In this document: positions 8,466-19,700 of the stretch, piece after piece
How the letters are laid out: every line of letters starts with the position of its first letter
Numbering within the stretch: position 1 is the stretch's first letter
NCBI GenBank assembly: GCA_016946835.1
Contig: JACVTC010000102.1
Coordinates: forward strand, 247,001 to 311,000
Source: Neocallimastix lanati (nom. inval.)
Taxonomy: Eukaryota > Neocallimastigomycota > Neocallimastigomycetes > Neocallimastigales > Neocallimastigaceae
DNA: 64,000 nt
Direction: 5' to 3'
Position numbers and translations under genes: made by a program
The notes under the pieces: generated by a model
The model's database searches: none
Told to the model about the DNA's origin: nothing
What the model saw: the letters and a program-made list of their open reading frames with translations, nothing else

Positions 8466-11400
8466 ATGGAAGAAGGAAAACTTTTAACAATCAAACCAAA
8501 AATGAAGTTGTTGCTGTTGCCGTAAGAAATAATAAGAAAACAAATAAAGAAAAACCTTATAGTAAGACTAAAACAAAAACAAATAAAACTATAAATACAA
8601 AGAATAATCATAATAATGAAGTTGAAAAAATGGAATTAGAAAATGATGAATTACAAACAATTGAAAACAATAATACCAATGCTAGTTTTGATGTCGATAA
8701 AAGCAATAGCAATAAAATTCAAACTGAGAATGATATTTCAATATTACCTATTACAACACATTCAACCGAAACTGAAAGACTTAATGAAATTGTTTCAGTT
8801 TTAGCACAACCATCTATCAACAAAGCGAAACAAAATGCTAAAAAACAAAAAGAAAAAGAAATCATTGAAGAATCAGAAAATATTATTCAAGAAACTAATA
8901 TTAATAAACAAAATAAATTACCAAGTACACAATTAGAAGAAAGAAAAACAAAAAATAATAATACTGATAAAATAGAAAAACACATTATGATAATGGATGG
9001 ACAACCAAAATATGATATAACAAATGATCTCAATAATAAATTTGCAAATATTACATTTTCACAATTATTAGATATTAGTCCAAAATTACGAGCGGAATTT
9101 ATAAAAGCATTGAGGCTGAAAAGCCCTGCAATAAATAAGAAAACTCCAGAAGAAATCATCTTATCAATAATGGCTAGAGATGATGTAGCAACAACAGAAT
9201 GTCGAATTAATAAAGTAAAAGGAATCGCTTTTCTAGATACAGGTGCTAGTATAAATACAGTTACCAAACAATTCTTAAACAAGCTAGGAAATATTAAACC
9301 AGTGGGATATGTAAAAAATAATATTGTCCAAGTCTTATCAAAAGAAAATGTGTATACAGAGATATATCTATTAAATGTTAATATTGGAAAGTTAAATTTA
9401 CACGATATTTTTAGAGTTATTGATAGTAAACATAATTTATTTGATATTTTAATTGGTTATGGAACACTTAAAGATAATAATTTATTTATAAACCCAATAA
9501 ATAATTCTCTATGTCTTATGAAAGAAAATAATTCATGGAAATGTTTAACAAAACTTGGAAAAGAAAATAATGAAGATGTTATTAACGATGATGAAGAAGA
9601 TGAATCAATAAATACAGATGATAAATCTAATTCTGATATTAATAACAATTCTTATTTATACTGCTTTATTAATGAAAATAAAGATGAAAATAATAATAAA
9701 TTGTTGGAAAACCATAATGAAGAACTAAATACTATAAGTAATAATAATGATAGCAAAGTTAATAATAAAATTGATGAAGATGAAAATAAAAAGGCGACTT
9801 TACTACAAAACATTATAATTGAAATTCCCAATAAAAATAAAAAGAAGGTTAGAAAATTATTAATAGAATTTTCCACTATTTTTGCAACAAAAATTGAAGA
9901 ACTTCAACCGACAAAATTATTACCACACAGAATTCATTTAGTAGATAATGCCAAACCAATAAAACAACGATGTTATAGGCTTTCTAGGGTTCAAGCTAAA
10001 GCACTTAAAGTTGAATTAGAAAAACTTATAAATAACAAGTTAATTGAACCTTCCAATTCTCCCTGGTCCTCTCCAGTTATATTAGTACTAAAAAAGAATA
10101 AGAAATGGAGATTGTGTGTGGACTTTAGGAAATTAAACACCGTCACAATAAAAGATGCCTATGCATTACCTTTAATCGATGAAATATTATTTTCAATTGG
10201 AACTGAGGTTAAAGTGTTCACTACAATCGATTTATTTTCTGGTTTTCATCAGATTCCAATGTATAAAGACGATATACCTAAAACAAGTTTCACCACTATG
10301 TATGGCAATTACCAGTTTCGAGTAATGCCTTTTGGATTATGTAATGCTCCCGGAACCTTCCAAAGGGAAATGAATAGGATATTTCTACCACTTATTGGAA
10401 TTTGTATGTTTGTCTACGTTGATGATTTAGTTGTATTCTCTCCTTCTATTGAACAACATATAGAGGATCTCAATAAAGTATTCAACATCATTAAAGAAAA
10501 TAACTTAAAAATTAATTTAGAAAAATGCAACTTCTTCAAAGAAAAAGTCAATTTATTAGGTCATACTTTATCAATTAATGGAATTTCCCCTATACAAGAA
10601 AAAATTCAAGTTATTTTAGAATGGATTCCACCAAGAAATATCACTCAATTACAGTCCTTTCTTGGTGCAGTCGGCTATTATCGAAAGTTTATATTCAACT
10701 TTGCTAATATTGCTAAACCATTGTTCAAATTATGTAAGAAAGGTGTTAAATTTATATGGGATAAAGAACAAGATGATAGTTTCAATGAATTAAAAATTAA
10801 GTTAGCTTCTGCTCCTATTTTAACTATGCCTAATTTTGATAAACAATTTATTATCAGTACTGACGCTTCTTATGATGGTATTGGAGGAGTCCTCCTTCAA
10901 AAAGATGAAAACAACATTGAAAAACCTATTCATTTTGTAAGTCGCTCTTTAAAGCCGGCGGAGAAGAATTATGCAATAACAGATCTTGAGGATACAGCTG
11001 CGACTTACTGTGTTACAAAATTTAAGTCTTATATTGCTGGAAATAAGTATGAAACATTTCTTTACACAGACCACAAGCCATTAGTAGGATTATTCAAAAA
11101 CAAAGAAACCAATAATTCTAGGCAAACACGTTGGGTTTTACTTCTTTCGATGTTAAAAGTTAAAGTATTATATGAACCAGGAAAAAAGAATGTTATAGCA
11201 GATGCTTTATCCAGACTACATACTGAGCATAATAAAATTATAAGTACCATAACAAGTGAAATAGGTGAAAATAATTCAAATAATTTACTTTCTTGTTATA
11301 AAGACAAATTCATAGTAATTAATAATGAAGAATATTTTAAGGATAATGGTAAACTGAGAAAAGTTATTAAGAATCAAGACGAAAAAGTTGATTTAATATT

Positions 11401-12250
11401 AAAAGCGCATAAAATTGGTCACGAAGGTGTATTTAAAACCTATAATAGACTTAAACGTGACTATTATTGGACTAATATGATTCTTGATTTTAAGTATATT
11501 GTAAAAACCTGTGAAAGATGCCAATTATTTAGACCCCAGTCATTTAACTATCAAACAGAAGACATTGCTACTAAACCAGGATTACCGTTTTCAAGAGTTG
11601 GTTTAGATATTATAGGCCCTCTCCCAACAACAAAGAAAGGAAATAAATATATATTAGTCTTAGTTGATTATCTAACAAAATGGGTTGAAGCAAAACCAAA
11701 ACAAAATATTGAATCCGATGATGTAATTGAATTTTTATCTGATATTTTTGCTCGATTTGGAATACCTGAAGTAATCGTAACTGATAATGGTCCACAATTC
11801 TGCTCCGATAAAACAAAAGCATTTCTTGATTTATATGGCGTTTTCGTTCAATTTGTTGCTACTTATCATCCTGAGTCAAATGGTGAAGTTGAAAACCGCA
11901 ATAAAGAAATTGGAAAATACTTAAGATTATTGTGCAACAAAAACACTTCTATATGGGATGAAATATTACCAAGTGCGTTATGGGCTTTACGTACTTGTAA
12001 AAATGAAACAACAAAATTTTCAAGTTTTGAATTGTTGTATGGTCGTCGTGATCTTCAGCCATTTGAATTAATGTTGAACTTAGACAAGAAGGAAAATTAT
12101 GAAAGTGAAGATGAATTTTTAATTAGAAGGTTTACTACTCATTATAAATGGATAAAAGAAGCCATAAACAATATTCAAACTGCCAATAAAATATGGGAAG
12201 ATAGAAGAAAACTTATTATTTTATATTTTATATATTTTAGTTCAAGATAA
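8453..12250 (+). CDS. Pol polyprotein of element 2, C-terminally truncated
   Basis: Read from the frameshift; the first in-frame ATG is 8630 and residues are counted from it. The protease has the canonical FLDTGAS (Asp203). Reverse transcriptase has FVYVDDLVVFS (Asp598/599), RNase H has TDASYDGIGG (Asp745), and the integrase HHCC and DDE motifs (TDNGPQF, ATYHPESNG) are all present. Motif positions match element 1 residue for residue, supporting a shared architecture. After TANKIWEDRRK the sequence departs from element 1 and ends in unrelated residues, so the integrase C-terminal GPY/F-like module is missing. Confidence 0.9.
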   Translation, partial: FKLLNGRRKTFNNQTKNEVVAVAVRNNKKTNKEKPYSKTKTKTNKTINTKNNHNNEVEKMELENDELQTIENNNTNASFDVDKSNSNKIQTENDISILPITTHSTETERLNEIVSVLAQPSINKAKQNAKKQKEKEIIEESENIIQETNINKQNKLPSTQLEERKTKNNNTDKIEKHIMIMDGQPKYDITNDLNNKFANITFSQLLDISPKLRAEFIKALRLKSPAINKKTPEEIILSIMARDDVATTECRINKVKGIAFLDTGASINTVTKQFLNKLGNIKPVGYVKNNIVQVLSKENVYTEIYLLNVNIGKLNLHDIFRVIDSKHNLFDILIGYGTLKDNNLFINPINNSLCLMKENNSWKCLTKLGKENNEDVINDDEEDESINTDDKSNSDINNNSYLYCFINENKDENNNKLLENHNEELNTISNNNDSKVNNKIDEDENKKATLLQNIIIEIPNKNKKKVRKLLIEFSTIFATKIEELQPTKLLPHRIHLVDNAKPIKQRCYRLSRVQAKALKVELEKLINNKLIEPSNSPWSSPVILVLKKNKKWRLCVDFRKLNTVTIKDAYALPLIDEILFSIGTEVKVFTTIDLFSGFHQIPMYKDDIPKTSFTTMYGNYQFRVMPFGLCNAPGTFQREMNRIFLPLIGICMFVYVDDLVVFSPSIEQHIEDLNKVFNIIKENNLKINLEKCNFFKEKVNLLGHTLSINGISPIQEKIQVILEWIPPRNITQLQSFLGAVGYYRKFIFNFANIAKPLFKLCKKGVKFIWDKEQDDSFNELKIKLASAPILTMPNFDKQFIISTDASYDGIGGVLLQKDENNIEKPIHFVSRSLKPAEKNYAITDLEDTAATYCVTKFKSYIAGNKYETFLYTDHKPLVGLFKNKETNNSRQTRWVLLLSMLKVKVLYEPGKKNVIADALSRLHTEHNKIISTITSEIGENNSNNLLSCYKDKFIVINNEEYFKDNGKLRKVIKNQDEKVDLILKAHKIGHEGVFKTYNRLKRDYYWTNMILDFKYIVKTCERCQLFRPQSFNYQTEDIATKPGLPFSRVGLDIIGPLPTTKKGNKYILVLVDYLTKWVEAKPKQNIESDDVIEFLSDIFARFGIPEVIVTDNGPQFCSDKTKAFLDLYGVFVQFVATYHPESNGEVENRNKEIGKYLRLLCNKNTSIWDEILPSALWALRTCKNETTKFSSFELLYGRRDLQPFELMLNLDKKENYESEDEFLIRRFTTHYKWIKEAINNIQTANKIWEDRRKLIILYFIYFSSR

Positions 12251-13012
12251 AGTTTGGTTGATTATATTATTTTCAGTTCTAGTTATAATTTGACTGACTA
12301 TAATATATATATATATATATATATTTATAATGAATTATGATATTATTAAATTGTATTAATCCCTCATGAATTTATTTTAAAATATTTCTGATAATATATT
12401 TTAATTCTGCTATTATGAAATGGCAAAATTAATTATAAAAATTATAATTAATTATATTCTTTGCTAATTCGAAGTTAGATATTTTTATTGATAAATATAA
12501 AAATAAAAAAATGATATTGAATTTTAAAAATAAGAAAGTATTAATTCAATTAATTTATAAGATGAATATAATTATATATATTAATTATATAGATTATAAC
12601 TTAATAGTTTAGCTCAGGCTGAGACTCTTAATCTATTAAACACTAAAAAAATATTAAGAAAATTAGATATTTTTTATTATAACATTTTATATATAATATT
12701 TAATATTTATTTTTATTTATCTTTATATTTTTTATAATTATAAAAGTATGTACGTTATTTATCAAAGTTACATTTTGTTTCTTTCATATATTTTATTTAA
12801 ATATAATAATATTCTGATTGAGTAAAATATTAAATATTTATTTCTTTCATATATTTTATTTAAATATAATAATATTCTGATTGGGTAAAATATTAAATAT
12901 TTATTTTTTATATTCTAACACATTTTATTTTATTTTATTTTATTTAAAAATATATATATATGTATATATATATATAAAGAAAAAGTAAAATTAATATTAT
13001 ATATATTTTGAA
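12251..13012. other. intergenic, AT-rich
   Basis: No gene seen. It contains (AT)n runs at about 12302-12323, a small palindrome CTCAGGCTGAG near 12613, and the 63-bp tandem duplication listed separately. The last about 60 bases before the ankyrin gene are (TA)n-rich. Confidence 0.7.
12778..12903. repeat. 63-bp perfect tandem duplication
   Basis: 12778-12840 and 12841-12903 are identical except for one A/G difference (GATTGAGTAA against GATTGGGTAA). The duplication is recent and lies about 110 bp upstream of the ankyrin gene start, so it could duplicate part of that promoter. Confidence 0.9.
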
Positions 13013-14335
13013 ATGAATTATTTTGAAAAGAAAAATGATTCAAATACTATTAATATAGAAAACGAAGAGGAATTTCAAATTGAATCATATATTAAAGCTA
13101 TTGATAATCGAAATATTAATATATTAAATAATTTAGAAAGTAAGAATTTTAAAAATAATAAAAATACCAAAAATAAAAAAGATATTGTATTTGAAATATA
13201 TATTAAAAACTTACTTAATTCTGAAAGATTAAAATTTGTAATAAAAAATTGTAATGATTATTTATATATATCATCCTTATTAATCAAAAGCCTAATAAAA
13301 GAAGTTAATGACAATGATAATAAAAATGATGAAGAACTCTTAAAAATTATTTTCAATAATTTTAACATTTATGATAATGAATTTATAAAATGGTTACTTT
13401 TTCAATATAAAAATAGAACACATATATCTATTATAGATTTAAATAAACAAATTTCTAATGAAAAATATAAAATTTTAATAGATGATTTTGATATTAATTC
13501 AAAATTATTTGAATATAAAATTATTAATGATTCATTAATTGAGGCATATCTAAATGGAAATGAAAATATATTAAGATATTTAATTGAACATGGAGTAGAT
13601 ATAGATAAAATAAATAGCAATGGACAAATTCCATTATTTGAAGCTTGTAAAGATGGAAATGAACGTATAGTAAAATATTTAATAGAATTCGGTGCAAATG
13701 TAAATAATGAAAATAATTTTAGAGAAACACCACTGTTTTATGCATGTAAATATGGAAATGAGAATATAGTAAAATATTTAATAAAATTTGGTGCAGATGT
13801 AAATAAAGAAAACAGAGATGGTGAAACACCATTGTTTAATGCTTGTCGAAATGGAAATGAAGTTATAATAAAATATTTAATAAAACATGGAGCAGATATA
13901 AATAAAAATAATAATTATGGACAAATACCATTATTTGAAGTATGTATAGATGGAAATGAAAATATCATAAAATATTTAGTGGAACATGGAGCGGATATAA
14001 ATAAAGAAAACAATTATGGTGAAACACCATTATTTTATGCATGTAGAGATGGAAATGAAAATATAGTAAAATATTTAATAAAACTTGGTGCAGATTTAAA
14101 TAAAGAAGACAAAGATGGTGAAACACCATTATTTAATGCATGTCGAAATGGAAATGAATCCATTATAAAATGTTTAATAGAACTTGGTGCAGATTTTAAT
14201 AAAGAAGACAGTGAAGGTGAAACACCGTTAGTTTATGCATATCTAAATAGAAATGAATCCATTATAAAATATTTAATAGAGCTTGGTGCAGACATAAATG
14301 AAAAAAATAGTTATAATCAAACACTACAATATTAA
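13013..14335 (+). CDS. ankyrin-repeat protein
   Basis: A 440-residue protein from a clear ATG, apparently intronless. The first about 180 residues are a Lys/Asn-rich helical region without recognised motif. Eight ankyrin repeats follow (about residues 180-435), each with the core NGNE-x-I-x-KYLI-x-x-GAD-x-N-K and the turn GETPLF-x-A-C. The repeats are also similar at DNA level with a 99-bp period, which indicates recent internal duplication. The last repeat is cut short: the expected TPL has become TLQY followed by a stop, so the C-terminus may be truncated. Ankyrin repeats mediate protein-protein contacts; the partner is unknown. No signal peptide or membrane segment is seen, so it is probably intracellular. 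Confidence 0.88.
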   Translation: MNYFEKKNDSNTINIENEEEFQIESYIKAIDNRNINILNNLESKNFKNNKNTKNKKDIVFEIYIKNLLNSERLKFVIKNCNDYLYISSLLIKSLIKEVNDNDNKNDEELLKIIFNNFNIYDNEFIKWLLFQYKNRTHISIIDLNKQISNEKYKILIDDFDINSKLFEYKIINDSLIEAYLNGNENILRYLIEHGVDIDKINSNGQIPLFEACKDGNERIVKYLIEFGANVNNENNFRETPLFYACKYGNENIVKYLIKFGADVNKENRDGETPLFNACRNGNEVIIKYLIKHGADINKNNNYGQIPLFEVCIDGNENIIKYLVEHGADINKENNYGETPLFYACRDGNENIVKYLIKLGADLNKEDKDGETPLFNACRNGNESIIKCLIELGADFNKEDSEGETPLVYAYLNRNESIIKYLIELGADINEKNSYNQTLQY

Positions 14336-14790
14336 GCAATTTAGTTGAATATGACATACGCTAATTATTTTATATTATAAATCTTCACATTTTTTTAAAA
14401 ATAAAATAAAATAAAATAAAAATAAAATAAAATATAATAAAATAAATAGTAGAAATATGATTATAAAGTACAGATTATTCAAATAATAATTACTAAAAAA
14501 ATAAAATAATAAGAAGAAATAGTATGTTAAGTTTAAAATATAAATATTGAAATTTCTGAACATATGATATGGACTCGATTTTTAAGAAAAAATTAATTGG
14601 TTTAAATATACTCCTTGGTCTAATTCAAGCTTTATTAGATTTAATTTTTTTTTTTTTTTTTTATATAATTTGTTAAATTTTATTAAAAAACACAATAAAT
14701 GGATACTTACAACAAATTAAAGCTTAAATAACAAAATTTATAATTGTTGAAATTTTTAATATATAAAATATATAACTAAATATAATCATG

Positions 14791-14832
<42 letters not shown>
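14336..14832. other. intergenic, AT-rich, with (TTA)n microsatellite
   Basis: No gene. A poly(T) run lies at about 14645-14662 and a (TTA)n microsatellite at about 14792-14832, directly abutting the copia LTR end. Confidence 0.7.
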
Positions 14833-14833
<1 letters not shown>

Positions 14834-15056
14834 GACCGGCTAGGTTAAACAGTAGATACTTGAGAGTTTTTATTTTATTATTTTATTTAATTATTTTATT
14901 TATTTTATTATATTTATTTATTTATTAAAAGTCAAGAGTACATTATTTAATAAAGAATAATTAAATCATAATTTTTATATTCAATATCTAATGCATTACA
15001 TAAATTTATAACATTAAATTTATTTTATTGTATTGTAAATTTTATATTAGTTAACA
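14833..15056 (-). mobile_element. copia-type LTR (3' LTR of a decayed element)
   Basis: On the minus strand the sequence starts TGTTAAC directly after a polypurine tract GAAGGGGGA (15058-15066) and ends CCGGTCA. That is a 224-bp unit with TG...CA ends following a copia pol terminus, the position expected of a 3' LTR. The other LTR is not in the window, so the borders rest on the TG/CA ends and the polypurine tract. Confidence 0.65.
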
Positions 15057-15064
15057 ATCCCCCT

Positions 15065-15413
15065 TCAAACTAGTTTTTCTTTAGAAAAATTCTTGTTTGT
15101 AATTTTAGTCATAAATGAGCCATTTATAATTTTTGTTAATATATAGCATATTTTTACAATCAATATATTCTAATTTTATTTTTCCCTTTTTTATATTATC
15201 TTTATTGAAGGAATATTTAATTGCTACGTGTTTTAATTATAGATTTATTTCATCATTTTCAATATTGGTTTTACAGGCTAAGTTATCTGTATAAATTTGT
15301 ATTGGTTTATTAAAATTGAATAATTATTCTAAGATATTTCTTATGAATAATATTTTATCCAATAATTTCTCATTTTCCGTTATAACAAATTTTGTAGTCT
15401 TTTGTTATCCAAA
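15065..15413 (-). pseudogene. copia-type Pol C-terminal relic (RNase H end)
   Basis: Minus-strand translation reads KPIQIYTDNLACKT, then LKHVAIKYSFN and KGKIKLEYIDC. These are the RNase H landmarks of Ty1/copia Pol (the D-N-x-A/S motif, the KHI-x-I-x-Y-x-F motif and the final segment). The last segment NGSFMTKITNKNFSKEKLV is in a shifted frame and ends in TGA, followed at once by the polypurine tract. At least three in-frame stops and one frameshift make it dead. No upstream copia domains are recognisable beyond about 15413, where a homopolymer begins. Confidence 0.8.
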
Positions 15414-16758
15414 AAAAAAATAGAAATAAAAATAAAAAGGAACAAAGAAAAATGGTTTAAATTATTAATAATATATAATAAATTGAAAATATCTTCCAAA
15501 AAAAAAAAAAAAAAAAAAAAGAAAAAAATTGACAAATCTCAATATTCATATGCCTTTGAGGGGAGTAAATTTTAAAATAATGCTTTATTGTAAAAAATAT
15601 TTTAATCTTATTAATAAAATAAATTAAAAAAAAAAAATGGAGGCTTTAATATAAAAAATAAATTAATCCATATTATATATAAAATTTTGCTATAAAACTA
15701 TATATTTCTTCTTTTTTTTAATACTTCATAAATTATTATTACTATTATTATAACAAACTTAATTCACTTTCTCTTATTTTTATTTCAACTATATAGGATT
15801 TTTTGATAAAAAAGACAACAACGTCCTTAATAAATATAAATATATATATATATATATATATTGTAGTCTTCATTTCAATTTTTTATTATTATAATTATTA
15901 TTATTTTAATTTATAAATTCTTCTTATAAATCAATAAACTGTCTTTATATGCAATTTTTTTATTTTATTATATTATATTTTTATTTTTATTTTTATTTTT
16001 AATTTCTAACTTTTATTATTTTAAATATATAATTTATATTACTAATTTAAAGTACTTGTTACAATAAATAATAAAATCAAAATTTTTTTTTTAATTTTTT
16101 TGTTTTTTGTTTTTTTTTGTTTTGTTTTATTTTCAATTTCTTTATGATATTCATATAAAAATAAAAAATTACTATTTATTTGTTATAATAGGGTTGAATA
16201 TCATTCATATATATATGTTTTTTTTATTTTTTTTAAAAAAAAAGAAAAAAACTACCCTCAATAACTCTTTATATTTATTTTATATTTTATTTAATTATTA
16301 CAATATATATATAACCTAATTTTTGAGGATAATAAATTCTATTATTTACCAATTCAACCGATGAAGTAAATCCATATTATTTTTTAATTTTTTTTTTATT
16401 AAAATCAAAATTCTAACTCTAATTATAGATTTAAAGGAGGATGAGGATTAAAAATAGCTTAAAGCTTCAGATACACATTTGTATTGTATTATTATTTAAT
16501 AGAATATATAAAAGTGAATGTTAATGTTAGGGTTATATTTTATTATGGCTGTTGTAGTATATACGAAAAGAAAAAAAATAAGTTTTATTAATAGATTGAA
16601 TTCATTATCAGTAGTATTGTGATTAATTATTAATGGAAATTTTCATTAATATTATTATAAAAAATAGTTTTATAAATTGAGGACATAGTAGTTATAGTAG
16701 AAGTAGTAGTAGTAGTATTTATGAGATTTATTAGTATCTACGGTATCTAAAATTATAT
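15414..16758. other. intergenic, AT-rich
   Basis: No gene supported. It holds A and T homopolymers, an (AT)n run near 15838-15861 and, towards 16440-16760, the 3' flank of the minus-strand CotH gene. A TTAGGGTTA occurs near 16528. Confidence 0.6.
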
Positions 16759-19700
16759 TCAATTGTGGATATCGAAATTTTCATCCATGTATATTGAATT
16801 GCATGTCATGTTAAGAGTTTTACAAAGGTATCTATATTTGGCAAGAATCCAATATTTTATTCCATATGCACGATCAACAACTGTAAATTCACAATTATCA
16901 CTCCATTCCTCAAGAGAATAAATTCTATCAATTGAAAGATTAAATATACCTTTATAACGTCCCTCACTATTTTTAACTTTTTCCAATTCAACATATGGTT
17001 CGATTAATGTTTTTAATTCATCAACATGAGGATAGAGTGTTTCAGGATTAAATACCTTTACTATTGTATCCTTAAGTATCTCTTTAAAGCGTGTGGTGTT
17101 ATTAAATATTAGAATATCAAATAAATGGTTAGGTGAGACCGAATCACTAAATGAATAATTTGGAGGTTCAATATATGTTTTATCAATTGATTTAATAAAT
17201 AATCTATCTTTTTCTATATCTTCTTCTTCATTCAAATTTCCATCTATTGGTTCATTTTTTGTTTCTATTTCATTATCATTAATTTTCTCATAATTATAAC
17301 CAAAATCTAAATCAAAATCATATGAAAGATACTTCCATGTATCATTTTTTGGTTTAAATAAATAGAAATTATGACTCACTGTAAGAAAATGATCCCATGA
17401 TCCCGTCAGGTAATCAATAACCATTTCTGTTAAAAATTGATCAACATCAAAAAATTTTTCTATCTCATTAACAGAATTTGCATTATTTAAATTATTTAAA
17501 AACTCTATCCACTCATTTTTATCTTCTACTTGATCATTTTCATTTTCACAACCGTTTATTGATGTATTTAATGTTAAATGATTTGATTTATCACATTTAT
17601 ATAATGTAGTAGTGTCCTTTTCACCATATTCAAATTCTACCCAAGATAACTTAAATGCATCCATTAAAACATATAAACCAAAATCAACATCATTAATTAA
17701 TACAGTAATATAATTAGCAGATATTGAAGGTAAACCTAATCGATTATGAATATCACAAACTAATTTTGATCTTAAAAGTGAAGGATCTTTTGTATCTCCA
17801 CGAAGTTTAAATTGTTTACGACCATATAAATCGTTTTTACCACGAATCTTTAAATTAAGAGGAGTTTTTCCAGTTGTACGAGATGATTTTCCACCAATTG
17901 ATAAAGTTACTTTGTCAAATTTCTTTTCCGTTCTAATTTTATTTTATATTATTTTAAAAAAAAAAAAAAAAATATAAATATATATTATAATATAAATATT
18001 AATTGATATATATTGATATATATATATGTAAGTATATAAATATATTTTTTAATGATAAATAATAATAATAATAAATAATAATAAATAATAATATAAATAA
18101 TAATAAATAAATAAATAAATAATAAATAATAAATAATAATGATGTTTTAGTTAAAAAAATATATTGAAAAATTATAATAAAAAAAGTTATTTAATACTAA
18201 TATTAAGTTTATAATTAAAAATTTTTTTTTTTTTTTTTTTGTAATAATTAATAATTTACCCATTAAGTTCAACTATCATAGTACCATTTTTTGTTTTAAA
18301 TGAATTAACAAATCTATCCTCATAACTTATTTCAATTTTCATAATGTTTGACAGATAAGAACCAACTTTTTTTTCACTCAGAATTTGTAATAAATTAATT
18401 TTTCGAAGAATTTCTTTGATATTAAAATTTTGATTTTTATTCATGACTTCATCTTTAATAGTTAAATAGTTATATGGGGAATTATTTTCTGTTAAATGAA
18501 AACTTTTTAATATTATATCACTGTTTAAGGTGGCAAAACCATTTTCATTGATATTCAGTTCTGGCAACCTTTCAGAGCAATATAATCCAGAATAAACTTC
18601 ATTAAAATTTATACTTTTTAAAGTATTTATAAAAGATAAAATTCTGTTAGAAAATTCTTGAATAAGATATTCAGAATCCTCAAAATATTCATCCTTTACA
18701 TAATCATCAATAATTTTAAATAATTTCTTATATAATGTTTGGGAACAGAGATCATTTAATTTATTTAAGGTATTTATAATATGACGAATATTAAATCCAA
18801 CATTGTTATTATTATTAATCATTTCTTGAATTTCATAATTTGTGAAGTTTCCGTAATATTCTTTTGTAAGATGGAATTGTTCTAAAATTTTATTTGCATT
18901 TAAATTGGGATATCCTTTTTCATTTATATTTAAATCCGGTAAATAGGTATTAAAATCAATATTTGGATAAATTTCAAAAAAATTATATTGTTTTATTGTT
19001 TCTATCATTGATTGAATTTTTTTTGAATATTCATCTAAAAATTCATCAATATTATCATAATAATAAGGATCAATATATATTATATTTTCTAATTTTGAGA
19101 TTAATACTTCTCTTTTAGATTTATTTAGTTCAGCAAATTTTTCTTTAATAGCATATAAATTAAAGTTTATATGATTATATAATACTTCTTCTTTAATATT
19201 TTCAAATGTATAATTTTTATAACTATCTTCAGAGAGATTGAAATCCTTTAAAATAGCATTTTCATTTAAATTTGCATATCCTTCATTATTAATATGTAAT
19301 TCCGGTAACACTTCAGTGAAATTAACCCCTTGATATACTTCATTAAAATTAACTTTTTTTATTAATTCAACATAAGATAATATTCCATCAGAGAAATTTT
19401 GTAAAATCGTATGAACATCATGACATCTATCTGAATCATCATTATCAAAGCAAGGATAATTTAATTTGTCATTAACAATGTTAGATAAATTAGAATAAAA
19501 TTTATCTTTTTTAGACAAATCTAAGTCTTGAAAAACTTCAATGATATGAGTTATATTGAAACTGGTGTTTTGATTCAATAATTTTTGACCAACATTAAAT
19601 TCATTTTTATAATTATCTTTTACAAAATCAAAGCTATTAATTATTTTATCGATTTCCAAATTTGAAAATCCTTCTTGATTTATGTTGAGTTCTGGTAATA

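Larger units (their letters stand above)
7099..12250 (+). mobile_element. Ty3/gypsy-type LTR retrotransposon 2 (3'-truncated)
   Basis: Primer-binding site, 380-bp leader, gag and pol in the same arrangement as element 1 and in the same orientation. The proteins are clearly diverged from those of element 1, so this is a second family and not a tandem copy. Pol loses homology with element 1 at about 12208, before the integrase C-terminal module, and no polypurine tract or 3' LTR follows. It is therefore a truncated, probably immobile copy. Confidence 0.85.
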
